This document shows, piece after piece, positions 1-8,360 of a stretch of 64,000 bases of DNA. This stretch comes from Bacteroidota bacterium. GTDB lineage: Bacteria; Bacteroidota; Bacteroidia; UKL13-3. The stretch lies in the NCBI GenBank assembly GCA_947477885.1, contig CANJUD010000002.1:186001-250000 (forward strand). The letters are read 5' to 3'. Position numbers and translations under genes: made by a program. The first letter of the stretch is position 1. Each line of letters opens with the position of its first letter. The notes under the pieces were generated by a model that worked only from the letters and a program-made list of their open reading frames with translations, was not told the origin of the DNA and did no database searches.

Positions 1-977
1 TGATAAAAATACAAGCTACTGATTTACCCTTTATATCTATTGGAAATTCAGAACAATTATTGGTGGGCGATTGGGTAATGGCAGTAGGTAATCCTTTTAA
101 TTTAACTTCTACAGTTACTGCTGGCATTGTGAGTGCCAAAGGAAGAAACATTAATATAGTAAATACCAAATTCCCTATCGAATCATTTATACAAACTGAT
201 GCTGCCATTAATCCTGGCAACTCAGGTGGAGCCTTGATAGACCTGCAAGGCAACCTTGTTGGAATTAATACTGCGATTGCTTCCAACACTGGTTCCTATA
301 ATGGTTATGGATTTGCAATTCCGATTGATATGGTTTCAAAAATTGTGGAAGATTTGAAAAAATTTGGCGAGGTACAACGCGGATATCCTGGCATGGAAGT
401 AAAAGATATAGAAGCTGAACTTGCTGAAAAAATTGATTACAAAGGCAATAATGGGGTATATGTAAATGGCGTGCTAGATGAGGGTCCCGCAAAAATTGGT
501 GGCTTGCAAAAAGGTGATATTATTATAAAAGCTGGCACTAAAAATATAGACAGCAAATCTGTATTCGACGAGCAGATAAGCTTACGCAGGCCTGGTGATG
601 AGCTTAGTATAATATATTTGAGAAAAGGTGTTCAAGGTACTACCAGTATCAAACTTTTCAGTAAGGAAACTACCAATAAAATATTATATAAAAACACCTA
701 TCATTCCAATTCTCTCAACTCCGATTTAACACCCGTAACTGCTGAAGAAAAAGAAAAGTATAGTATTGATGGTGGAATTAAAATTGACAATATCATTGGT
801 GGACCACTTAAACAAATGGGCTTGCAGAATGGAAGTATTATACTAAAGTTCAATAACAAAACATATAATGTTCCCACAGAATTGGAAGATGCAATTTTGA
901 AATCATCAGGAAGTATTAATATGAAAATCATTGACCAAAACGGCAATGTAGGGAATTATAGTTTCTTGAGGTATTGA
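1..977 (+). CDS. HtrA/DegP-family serine protease, C-terminal part (5' end outside window)
   Basis: Periplasmic trypsin-like protease/chaperone of the DegP/HtrA type that degrades misfolded envelope proteins. The reading frame is open to the left edge (first full codon at base 3), so about 325 C-terminal residues are present. The catalytic serine lies in GNSGGAL (about residue 74 of the visible part); the His and Asp of the triad lie upstream of the window. Two PDZ domains follow, at roughly residues 125-215 (with the [10 protein letters not shown] core) and 240-320. The protein ends at a TGA at 975-977. No operon partner follows: the next gene is on the opposite strand. The family is certain from the GNSGG motif and PDZ pair; the subtype (DegP, DegQ or DegS) cannot be decided without the N-terminus. 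Confidence 0.95.
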   Translation, partial: IKIQATDLPFISIGNSEQLLVGDWVMAVGNPFNLTSTVTAGIVSAKGRNINIVNTKFPIESFIQTDAAINPGNSGGALIDLQGNLVGINTAIASNTGSYNGYGFAIPIDMVSKIVEDLKKFGEVQRGYPGMEVKDIEAELAEKIDYKGNNGVYVNGVLDEGPAKIGGLQKGDIIIKAGTKNIDSKSVFDEQISLRRPGDELSIIYLRKGVQGTTSIKLFSKETTNKILYKNTYHSNSLNSDLTPVTAEEKEKYSIDGGIKIDNIIGGPLKQMGLQNGSIILKFNNKTYNVPTELEDAILKSSGSINMKIIDQNGNVGNYSFLRY

Positions 978-1066
978 TTAAATTACGTATGTCAAATTAC
1001 GAATTAGGGATGAAAACTATATATCGTAATTGGCCATTCGTAATTTGTAATTTAAGATATTCAAAC

Positions 1067-1612
1067 TCAACTCGGCGTCCAAGTAGTTAAATACTTTTCT
1101 TTTATCACATTGATATGATGTATCTCGTGTGCCAATATCATATATCCCAATGCTTTTACAGATGCGGTGCTTTCATTTGTGCTGCCTCTTCTCGCCAGCA
1201 TTTCTTCGTCGAAACTTTCAAACATCATAATAGAACCATTACGCACAACGGTGTATTCTTGAAGCATTTTACGCCAGTTTCTATCTTGTGCTTTGCTAGC
1301 CATAGCAAATTCATTTTCATTGAAACTATGTAATACATTTTTATCATTGCGTGCAAAGTTTAAAGCACGATAACAATATATACGCTCGGTATCTATTATA
1401 TGTTGCCACATCTCTTTTATGGTCCATTTGCCGGGCTCATAGCGATGGGTTAGTATATTCACATCAAGGTCGAGCAAAAAATCGAATGTGCTGCAAAATG
1501 ATTCTTTTAAACCTTGAATTAAATCATCAAAATCTACTAAAGCTATATCGGCTTTATACCGCTCAGGATATTCATTGGCCAAGGGTTTTGTGATGATAAT
1601 TTCTTTTCTCAT
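1067..1612 (-). CDS. DinB-superfamily protein (DinB_2 / YfiT-like)
   Basis: 181-residue four-helix-bundle protein of the DinB/YfiT superfamily, whose members are metal-dependent thiol transferases or have unknown activity. The three expected metal-ligand histidines are visible: one in WKHI-type context (MWQHIIDTERIYCYRAL, about residue 90) and two in the HEIHH segment near residue 163. The preceding 'YEPGKWTIKEMWQH' is the signature entry helix. The gene stands alone between the convergent HtrA fragment and the S41 protease. In Firmicutes, relatives use bacillithiol, which Bacteroidota make in some lineages; substrate here is unknown. Confidence 0.85.
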   Translation of the reverse strand: MRKEIIITKPLANEYPERYKADIALVDFDDLIQGLKESFCSTFDFLLDLDVNILTHRYEPGKWTIKEMWQHIIDTERIYCYRALNFARNDKNVLHSFNENEFAMASKAQDRNWRKMLQEYTVVRNGSIMMFESFDEEMLARRGSTNESTASVKALGYMILAHEIHHINVIKEKYLTTWTPS

Positions 1613-1665
1613 TTTAATCTCTTTTTTTATTAGGTAGTTGACATATTATAATTCATCGCGGCAAA

Positions 1666-3324
1666 TTATTGAGTTAATATTTGAGGATAGGAAGTAATTG
1701 ATTCAAGTGCTTTTTTCATATAAGGATCGTTCTCGTTTGCAGTTTTAATAAACTCATTTTCGCCCAATGCTCGGCGTGCAATATACGACTTTAATTGACG
1801 CTCTATGATACTTATTGATTTTGCAAAACCTGCCCAGTTAATTTCCAGTCCTTTGCCCTTTGCAAACTGGGTCAACCCTTCTGAAACCTTCTGATGGCGG
1901 GCACTCCACCAAATATCAAAATCTATTTTATTTTTCATATTCTTCAATTCAGGATAGGCATCGGTTAGTTGGTAAACATATTGCTGCATATATCCATTTT
2001 GCAAAAGCTCACTCAAATATTGACTATTTTTTGAAGTATCAACTGGTATATATATGTCGGGTGAAATACCCATCCCATCCACCACGGTTCTTCCTTTTGA
2101 TGTTTTAAACTTATGAGACTTGAGCATTAATATACTGTCCGATACCCTGTCACTTTTATAACGGCTATATAATTCATTTTCATAATCGGCATGGCCATTA
2201 GGTGCGTAGTTTTTCTGTATGCACCTGCCTGATGGTGTATAATATCTTGCAATCGTCAATCGGACTTGCGAACCATCATCAAGTCCCAGTGATTCTTGCA
2301 CCAATCCTTTGCCAAAACTGCGACGTCCGATAATTACACCTCGATCCCAATCTTGTATGGCACCAGCCAATATTTCGCTAGCCGATGCTGAATGGTCATC
2401 AATCAATACCATTAATTTCCCGTTTTCAAAAAGTCCTTTGGTATGTGCTCTATAATCTTTTCTTTTTTGATGAACACCTTTGGTATATATAATAAGTTTG
2501 TCATCGTTCAACAGTTCATCTGCAATGCGGCACACTGCATCCAAATACCCGCCACCATTACCCCTAAGGTCAATAATCAAATTGGTCAAACCCTCATTTT
2601 CTAGCTCCTTCAACTTGTCATAAAACTCTTCATAAGTGTTGGCTCCAAAATGATTTATTTTAATATAGCCCGTTTTTTTATCGACCATATAAGCAGCATC
2701 CACACTGTAAATCGGGATCTTACCACGTTTAATGGTAAAATATATAACTTTCCCTGTTGACCTCCGAAAAATTCCAATTTTCACTTTGGTATCTTTAGGG
2801 CCTTTAAGCGATTTCATTACTATGTCGTTTGTGATTTTGATACTTGCAATATTCTTTCCGTCCACACTCACTATTCTATCATCAGCAAAAACGCCTACTT
2901 GTTGACTTGGCCCACCATTAATCACATTTACCACCATCACGGTATCATCCAAAATATTAAACTCTACACCTATCCCCTCAAAGTTCCCGTTCAGCGGGGC
3001 TTCTACAGCTGAGAGTTCTTCGGCAGGTATATATACTGAATGCGGATCGAGCTCTTGAAGCAAACCTTCAATAGCTGCTTTTTGCAGTTTGCTTTCGCTC
3101 ACTGTATCAACGTAGGCATTTTTAATTAAGTTGATAACATCCTCAGTGGATGTATAACTATTTCTAAAAATACTTCCTTGCGGTTTCAATAAAATGCCAA
3201 TTCCAACCCCACTTGCAAGTAGCAAAAAATACAGCAAGTACTTCATTCCCGCTTTGCTGTAGTCTTTGTTATGCTCAGTGTGTGGAATATTTTCTTCTTC
3301 AATCATTCTTGCAAAAGTGTACAC
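1666..3324 (-). CDS. S41-family C-terminal processing peptidase (CtpA/Tsp type)
   Basis: Periplasmic, inner-membrane-anchored tail-specific protease that cleaves proteins near their C-termini. The order is: short cytoplasmic lead, one transmembrane helix (residues 28-46), PDZ domain (about 115-200), then the S41 catalytic core. The catalytic Ser is S314 in HSASASE and the general-base Lys is K339 in FGKG; their 25-residue spacing equals that of E. coli Tsp. Length (552) is usual for Bacteroidota CtpA. A -7-type box TAAATTTG (minus strand, 3332-3339) would start transcription close to base 3325, so the ATG at 3306 (MIEEEN...) with a short leader may be the true start rather than 3324. Confidence 0.95.
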   Translation of the reverse strand: MYTFARMIEEENIPHTEHNKDYSKAGMKYLLYFLLLASGVGIGILLKPQGSIFRNSYTSTEDVINLIKNAYVDTVSESKLQKAAIEGLLQELDPHSVYIPAEELSAVEAPLNGNFEGIGVEFNILDDTVMVVNVINGGPSQQVGVFADDRIVSVDGKNIASIKITNDIVMKSLKGPKDTKVKIGIFRRSTGKVIYFTIKRGKIPIYSVDAAYMVDKKTGYIKINHFGANTYEEFYDKLKELENEGLTNLIIDLRGNGGGYLDAVCRIADELLNDDKLIIYTKGVHQKRKDYRAHTKGLFENGKLMVLIDDHSASASEILAGAIQDWDRGVIIGRRSFGKGLVQESLGLDDGSQVRLTIARYYTPSGRCIQKNYAPNGHADYENELYSRYKSDRVSDSILMLKSHKFKTSKGRTVVDGMGISPDIYIPVDTSKNSQYLSELLQNGYMQQYVYQLTDAYPELKNMKNKIDFDIWWSARHQKVSEGLTQFAKGKGLEINWAGFAKSISIIERQLKSYIARRALGENEFIKTANENDPYMKKALESITSYPQILTQ

Positions 3325-3331
3325 TTGTAGT

Positions 3332-3339
3332 CAAATTTA
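3332..3339 (-). promoter_or_regulatory. -7 promoter element for the S41 protease gene
   Basis: Reads TAAATTTG on the minus strand, matching the Bacteroidota -7 consensus TAnnTTTG. No TTTG lies at the preferred 19-bp spacing upstream, so this is a half match. The predicted start is about base 3325. Confidence 0.5.
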
Positions 3340-3364
3340 CATCAAAAACTTTTGAACCGCTTGT

Positions 3365-4171
3365 ATGCAAAATAGTACAGAATCAGAATCAATATATAGT
3401 AACCTGGAAACGATGGGTACTGCTGAGCTAATTTCCAATATCAATACAGAAGACCAAACAGTTCCACTGGCCGTGAGCAAAGCATTGCCACAATTGGAAA
3501 AATTGGTTGATGCGGTTTATGAAAAACTTAATAATGGTGGTCGATTATTTTATATGGGTGCTGGCACAAGCGGCAGATTGGGAATATTAGATGCAAGCGA
3601 ATGCCCGCCTACTTTTGGTGTACCGCATGGCTTAGTGATTGGCCTGATAGCAGGAGGAGACCAGGCCATTCGTAAAGCCGTCGAATTTGCTGAAGATGAT
3701 ACCGAACAAGGTTGGAAAGAATTGGACGAACACCACATTACCGCAAAAGATTTTGTGGTGGGCATTGCTGCTAGCGGCTCTACTCCTTATGTATTAGGTG
3801 CATTGCAGAAAGCAAATACTGAAAATATTGAAACGGGTTGCATCGTATGCAATGCAAATAGTTCTATTGCAAAAATTTCTAAATTTCCGGTAGAAGTTGT
3901 CGTTGGTCCTGAGTTTGTTACTGGCTCAACCCGCATGAAATCTGGCACTGCACAGAAGCTGGTGTTGAACATGCTCACCACCGCCGTCATGATAAAACTG
4001 GGCAGGGTAAAAGGAAATAAAATGGTGGACATGACACCCACCAATAATAAACTTATCGAACGCGGTGTGCGTATGATTATGGAGCAGCTTAAAGTAGATG
4101 AGGAACAAGCAAATGAATTGCTCAAAAAACACGGAAGTGTGAGAAAAGCAATTGATTTTTTCATAGTTTGA
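3365..4171 (+). CDS. murQ: N-acetylmuramic acid 6-phosphate etherase MurQ
   Basis: Cytoplasmic enzyme that splits the D-lactyl ether of MurNAc-6-phosphate to give GlcNAc-6-phosphate in peptidoglycan recycling. A single SIS domain spans about residues 45-210. The sugar-phosphate loop is MGAGTSGRLG (64-73). Both catalytic glutamates of the family are present: E79 in ASECPP and E110 in AEDD, offset by exactly four from E83 and E114 of the E. coli enzyme. The C-terminal UBA-like helix pair follows. At 268 residues it is slightly shorter than E. coli MurQ (298), as is usual in Bacteroidota. It is divergent from the S41 gene, sharing a 40-bp gap. Confidence 0.96.
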   Translation: MQNSTESESIYSNLETMGTAELISNINTEDQTVPLAVSKALPQLEKLVDAVYEKLNNGGRLFYMGAGTSGRLGILDASECPPTFGVPHGLVIGLIAGGDQAIRKAVEFAEDDTEQGWKELDEHHITAKDFVVGIAASGSTPYVLGALQKANTENIETGCIVCNANSSIAKISKFPVEVVVGPEFVTGSTRMKSGTAQKLVLNMLTTAVMIKLGRVKGNKMVDMTPTNNKLIERGVRMIMEQLKVDEEQANELLKKHGSVRKAIDFFIV

Positions 4172-4223
4172 TTGGAATAACTGATATTTGAAAGTTTTTT
4201 AGGGTTAACGTTATATTCATTTT

Positions 4224-5585
4224 TTGATTAAGAAAAACACATACTCATATATACTTATTGGATTCTTGCTTACACATAGTTTGCAGGCACAACTCACTGT
4301 TAAAAAATTTGAGCCTAGCCTTTTACAAAATCATGATGAAGTAGTAGAATCCCGTTTTTCGACTGCTGAAATTCCGGTATTTGAAACCAATGCTCCTTAT
4401 AGCATTTTCCTGCAAAATGGATATGCGTCTGCTATTATCAGAAACCCTTCTTCTTGGCGTCCAGATTATGATTCGATGGATGTGGTTGATATCACTTTAG
4501 TATATACCCGCTACCCATTTGACAAAAATAAATGGAGTATTGGATATCACTATTTACTGAATGAACGATTGATGGAACTGTTCCGTTTGGATAGCAACTT
4601 GAACGACGCACATATCAATTATCATATTGCTTACCAAACAGGTTGCAAAAATGCCAAGGAAGCTAAAAATTATAAGCATGGTATAAATATTACCTATAAA
4701 ATATTCGACCCTGAAACTATAGAACGTAAACGCGAACAACGCAAACGCCTAGCAGCTGTGGGCATACCCATGCAAAAAGCTTTTCGTAAAGATGTGGAAG
4801 CATTTATTAAAGAGCAGGGTGGTATCACCGACTCAACAGTTTATAAAATATTCGACCGTCACCCTGAGTGGCGTAAGTCTCTGGTGGTAATGGATTGGAC
4901 TAGCAGTATGTATCAATATGGCGCATCGTGTGTGTTGTGGCATAGCTTGCATTATAACCAAAGTGGAATTAGATATTTTTCATTTTTTAATGATGGCGAT
5001 AACAAACCCGAGAACTTAAAAAAACCTGGCTTTGCAGGAGGTATATATCATGAAAAAGCAGATAGGCTTGATGATGTAATTAAACTCTTCAGACTGGTGA
5101 TGAAAAATGGCAGCGGTGGCGATATCCCCGAGAATGACATGGAAGCCATGATTAAAGCCATACAATATTTTCCCGATTTTAATGAGCTAATTTTGATTGG
5201 TGATAACAGTGCATGTATTAGAGATTATATAATAAGTGACAGTATAAAAGTTCCCATCAAAATTATATTGTGCGGAACAAAAAATGGTATCAATCCTATG
5301 TACTTAAATTTGGCTGCTAAAACTGGCGGTTCAATACATACTATAGAAGAAGATATATATAGTATGCAAAACAGCGGTATCGGCCAAGAGACAGTGCACA
5401 TAGGTGGAATAGATTTCAAAAAAGATGCAAAGGGTTTATATATCCGTATCGATGGCAAAATGGCTGGAGAGTGCGAACAGTTCTACGACTACAAACCCGA
5501 AGTGAAAGTTGCCGAGAAAGAAAAAGAGAAAGAAAAGAAGCAAAAGAAATTGAATTGGTGGCAGCGTCTTTGGGGAAAGAAATAA
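4224..5585 (+). CDS. Secreted VWA-like protein, conserved in Bacteroidota (function unknown)
   Basis: 453-residue exported protein with a signal peptide (about residues 1-22, ending near LQA). The start is a TTG at 4224; an in-frame stop at 4206 and no ATG between leave no better choice. The middle (about 210-390) resembles a von Willebrand A fold: VVMDWTSSM is a MIDAS-like D-x-T/S-x-S strand, followed by alternating strands and helices and a closing ILCGTKNG strand. The final 30 residues are highly charged (repeated EKEKEK) and end in NWWQRLWGKK. I know no function for it; metal-dependent adhesion or a scaffold role is only a guess from the fold. Confidence 0.75.
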   Translation: MIKKNTYSYILIGFLLTHSLQAQLTVKKFEPSLLQNHDEVVESRFSTAEIPVFETNAPYSIFLQNGYASAIIRNPSSWRPDYDSMDVVDITLVYTRYPFDKNKWSIGYHYLLNERLMELFRLDSNLNDAHINYHIAYQTGCKNAKEAKNYKHGINITYKIFDPETIERKREQRKRLAAVGIPMQKAFRKDVEAFIKEQGGITDSTVYKIFDRHPEWRKSLVVMDWTSSMYQYGASCVLWHSLHYNQSGIRYFSFFNDGDNKPENLKKPGFAGGIYHEKADRLDDVIKLFRLVMKNGSGGDIPENDMEAMIKAIQYFPDFNELILIGDNSACIRDYIISDSIKVPIKIILCGTKNGINPMYLNLAAKTGGSIHTIEEDIYSMQNSGIGQETVHIGGIDFKKDAKGLYIRIDGKMAGECEQFYDYKPEVKVAEKEKEKEKKQKKLNWWQRLWGKK

Positions 5586-5590
5586 TATTT

Positions 5591-5620
5591 AATGATTTGA
5601 TGAGGTTTGATTGAATGATT
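5591..5620. repeat. 30-bp dispersed direct repeat, copy 1
   Basis: The 30 bases at 5591-5620 recur exactly at 13103-13132, in the same orientation. This copy contains the ATG (5615) used by the following lipoprotein gene; copy 2 lies just beyond the start codon of rpe. Confidence 0.85.
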
Positions 5621-6318
5621 GTTTTGAGAAACGTATTATTTTTTGCAACAATTATTATATTTGTTTCATGCGGTGATGATACGGATTCTGTTACTACCTA
5701 TCATAAACCTATTAGTGTGGTAGACTCCTCTATTAAATACACTCTTTCCAAACCCTATAATATCGATTTCCATGTTTGCGGTTCACAGTATGTTATATTA
5801 TATAAGTATGGACAACCTATTGATTCGGCATTGATGCATAGTGGGGTATTTTTATAGGTTGTGATTCGGCTTTGTATGTCCAAGTAAAATCCACCTATGT
5901 CCCTAGTGAAATGGATTATGACCACACAAAAACTAATGACATATATGGCGAAATTACCGACTTGATTCTGTACAATGGAGAACGTTTTAATATTATAAAT
6001 CCACCATTATTTAAAACTATGTTTTCATCATTCTATTATAATAAATATAATATATACTATTGGGGATTTGACAATGATTCAAATTCATCAACTGCAAATT
6101 ACATGATGGGTTGCAGATATAACATTCTGAATAAAGAATTTAAAAAAATAGCCTTAACTAATAATATTCTAGGGACAGATGATATTGGTGCGTATCCACC
6201 TCCCTCTATAAAGAACGACAACGTAGAATTCCATACTGATACAGGAAGCTGGCTTATTGACAAAGGATTTGAGAGGCTGATAAAAAAAGAGAAGATAAAT
6301 AGTATTATAGTTAATTAA
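5615..6318 (+). pseudogene. Lipoprotein gene split by a frameshift
   Basis: The first frame (5615-5857, 80 residues) has a lipoprotein signal with lipobox-like FVSC followed by GDD. It closes at TAG 5855-5857. The next frame (open from 5842, running to 6318) continues with CDSALYVQVKSTYVP..., echoing the style of the first part. One lost base around the G4/T5 runs at 5843-5853 would join the two into a single lipoprotein of about 230 residues. I therefore read it as one frameshifted gene. Whether it is a real lesion or a homopolymer sequencing error cannot be told here. No domain recognised. The membrane protein at 6322 follows with a 3-bp gap. Confidence 0.6.
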
Positions 6319-6321
6319 CAA

Positions 6322-6576
6322 ATGATCTATTTCTTAATTGCCATATCATTAGCATATTTAATTTACACCTTAAACTTCACCCTCAAGTTTAATAAAACAA
6401 ATATATACTTTACAAAGAATCAAAAAGTACTGCAAATTATTTTGATGTGGTTGATCCCATTCCTTTGGATTATAATTATTAAAACCATCATCAAACCCAC
6501 TCCCGGTTCAGATCATTTTATAAAGAAAAAAGATGATGATGGATCCTTTAAAGGTGGTGCCTATGGCCACGGATAA
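6322..6576 (+). CDS. Small membrane protein, two transmembrane helices (unknown)
   Basis: 84 residues with hydrophobic segments at about 2-20 and 38-60 and a polar, glycine-rich tail (KKKDDDGSFKGGAYGHG). It starts 3 bp after the frameshifted lipoprotein gene, so the two were probably co-transcribed. It resembles short phospholipase-D-nuclease N-terminal-like membrane proteins, but that is only a superficial impression; no function assigned. Confidence 0.6.
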   Translation: MIYFLIAISLAYLIYTLNFTLKFNKTNIYFTKNQKVLQIILMWLIPFLWIIIIKTIIKPTPGSDHFIKKKDDDGSFKGGAYGHG

Positions 6577-6627
6577 TAAACAATGTAGGCTATCCATCAT
6601 TAACAATTAACCATTAACCATTAATAA

Positions 6628-7512
6628 TTATTCCTTCGCCAATTTCACAACCTCATCCCCCACAACCAACCAATAAATTCCTTGACTATATAATGAAAGG
6701 TCAAACGCCTGTTGAGGTGCCTGTATATACGGGAATGTGCGAACAAGCTTACATAGGGAATTATATAAATATATAGTTTGATTTTGTGTGAGATTTTTAG
6801 AAGAAGTGAGTGTAAAAACTGCAGAAGAAGGATTGGGAAAAACAGAAAATCTTATATAATCTACATCAATTATTCCATTGGGTACAAATAAACAGGTGTT
6901 GGCATTATTATACAGATTACCGAATGCACTATCATAATAATTACAGATCCCGCTTTCATCACAATCAGAAATATTAATGCAAGGACTGATTAACGACCGA
7001 GGTCCCGCATAACCAATCCTTTCAAACACTGTATCGGTCTGAAGCTGATTATAATTCATATAAGTGAACGAATACCATTGTAAATTATATCCATTCACTA
7101 TTCTATGCCCAGTGTCATTTATATGAACATAAAAAGGCTTATAACTGCGATAAAAAAATGGTGTTGAATCACCAGGCAATAAATGAAAATTATACAGTGT
7201 GTCCCAACGACCGCTGTCGTTCAGTTCATAAATAATTCCATTGCTCGCATAGGAATATGATTCTGTAACCGGCCCATAAAATAATTTGGGGATGGATTGA
7301 TCCACATATTTGGTATGACTTGAAATAATATGGCATTGCTGCCCCGCAATTGTGGTATCATTTGTATAGATAGATTCTCGGTATCCATCTCTGGCAAATG
7401 AGCCGTAACGTGAATGCCACTTGGCCCCCTTTTCGCACCACTGTTGGGCGTTGGAGGTGAGTACTGTAATTAGTAATAGTAGAAGTATGATAGTATTTTT
7501 TTTGTGCTTCAT
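6628..7512 (-). CDS. Secreted protein with T9SS type A sorting domain
   Basis: 294 residues. A signal peptide (1-23, ending SNAQ) is followed by about 190 residues with no domain that I recognise, containing several cysteines (CINISDCDESGICNYY). The last 75 residues form a T9SS C-terminal sorting domain that begins FSVFPNPSSAVF and ends with the GIYWLVV strand, which directs export through the type IX machinery and cell-surface attachment. The gene is divergent from the restriction endonuclease and has a -7-type box and a 16-bp palindrome just upstream. Its role is unknown. Confidence 0.85.
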   Translation of the reverse strand: MKHKKNTIILLLLLITVLTSNAQQWCEKGAKWHSRYGSFARDGYRESIYTNDTTIAGQQCHIISSHTKYVDQSIPKLFYGPVTESYSYASNGIIYELNDSGRWDTLYNFHLLPGDSTPFFYRSYKPFYVHINDTGHRIVNGYNLQWYSFTYMNYNQLQTDTVFERIGYAGPRSLISPCINISDCDESGICNYYDSAFGNLYNNANTCLFVPNGIIDVDYIRFSVFPNPSSAVFTLTSSKNLTQNQTIYLYNSLCKLVRTFPYIQAPQQAFDLSLYSQGIYWLVVGDEVVKLAKE

Positions 7513-7530
7513 ATGTAATTTGATTTTTGC

Positions 7531-7546
7531 GTTCTATGTATAGAAC
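7531..7546. promoter_or_regulatory. 16-bp palindrome, possible operator
   Basis: GTTCTAT-GT-ATAGAAC is a perfect dyad with 7-bp arms and a 2-bp centre. It lies immediately downstream of the minus-strand -7 box (7548-7555), where the transcript of the T9SS gene would begin. It fits a dimeric repressor site; no partner is identified. Confidence 0.45.
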
Positions 7547-7547
7547 A

Positions 7548-7555
7548 CAAAAATA
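7548..7555 (-). promoter_or_regulatory. -7 promoter element for the T9SS protein gene
   Basis: Reads TATTTTTG on the minus strand (TAnnTTTG). No TTTG at 19-bp spacing. The predicted start (about 7541) falls inside the 16-bp palindrome. Confidence 0.45.
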
Positions 7556-7596
7556 GGGTTTTGGTTGCCTAAATAGAATCGTCAAATTAAAACTTT

Positions 7597-7627
7597 TTTG
7601 AACCAATGTATCTTATGACTATATTTG
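7597..7627 (+). promoter_or_regulatory. Canonical Bacteroidota promoter of the restriction endonuclease gene
   Basis: TTTG (7597-7600), a 19-bp spacer, then TATATTTG (7620-7627): an exact match to the -33/-7 consensus. It predicts a start near 7634, 13 bases before the ATG. Confidence 0.75.
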
Positions 7628-7646
7628 ACAACTAATATAAACACAG

Positions 7647-8360
7647 ATGATTGAAAAAGCTCTAATACAAAAAATAGTTGAATACTTTGATAAATTTATA
7701 TTTGAAAACCATATCAATGCGTCTCTAAACACTCATTCTAAGCTCAAATCATATAATATCAATCCAATAGTTGTCAAATACCTTTCAAAAGTATTAGAAG
7801 ACAACTATACTCCTGAAGGTGTTGCTAAGGCACTTTTTTATCCAAGGGTATTGGGAACTTCAATTAACACATCTTTTGGAACACGTATACAAAATATGTT
7901 TGTAGAATTGGAAATTGCTGAAGGTTCTATAATTAAAGGAATGGATATCGAGTTTTTTGATAAAATTGACAAAAGAAAAAAATGGTGTCAGTTAAAGTCT
8001 GGGCCAAATACTATAAACTCTGAAGATGTTCAACCGCTTATTAAAAAATTTACAACTACTATTCAATTGGCTAGGACAAATAGAGCTCTAAAAGGAATTA
8101 GTAATACAGATTTTATTGTAGGAGTGCTATATGGAGAAAAAACTGAACTCAGCATGCATTATAAAGAAATCGACAAAATTCATCCAGTAATAATTGGCAA
8201 GGATTTTTGGCATAGAATCACTGGATTTCCGAATTTCTATAATGGTTTAGTAACCGAATTACAAATTTGCATAAACAATCTTGACACAAAAGATTTGATA
8301 AATAAAGGTTGTGAAGAATTAGCTAATGAAATAAGAAAATCTAAACTATTTAAATTTTAA
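7647..8360 (+). CDS. Type II restriction endonuclease, PD-(D/E)XK type (PmeII/EcoO109I-like)
   Basis: 237-residue protein next to a C5-cytosine methyltransferase, so read as the cutting half of a type II restriction-modification system. The active-site pattern is a variant PD-(D/E)XK: GMDIEF supplies the acidic residue, and WCQLKSGPN supplies Q-x-K about 15 residues later. The upstream YPRVLGTSINTSFGTR block and the later FIVGVLYG and IGKDFWHRI strands recall the EcoO109I and PmeII families; I assign the family from memory of these motifs and not from a search. The recognition site is unknown. Its 3' end overlaps the convergent methyltransferase by 15 bp. A perfect promoter lies upstream. Confidence 0.8.
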   Translation: MIEKALIQKIVEYFDKFIFENHINASLNTHSKLKSYNINPIVVKYLSKVLEDNYTPEGVAKALFYPRVLGTSINTSFGTRIQNMFVELEIAEGSIIKGMDIEFFDKIDKRKKWCQLKSGPNTINSEDVQPLIKKFTTTIQLARTNRALKGISNTDFIVGVLYGEKTELSMHYKEIDKIHPVIIGKDFWHRITGFPNFYNGLVTELQICINNLDTKDLINKGCEELANEIRKSKLFKF

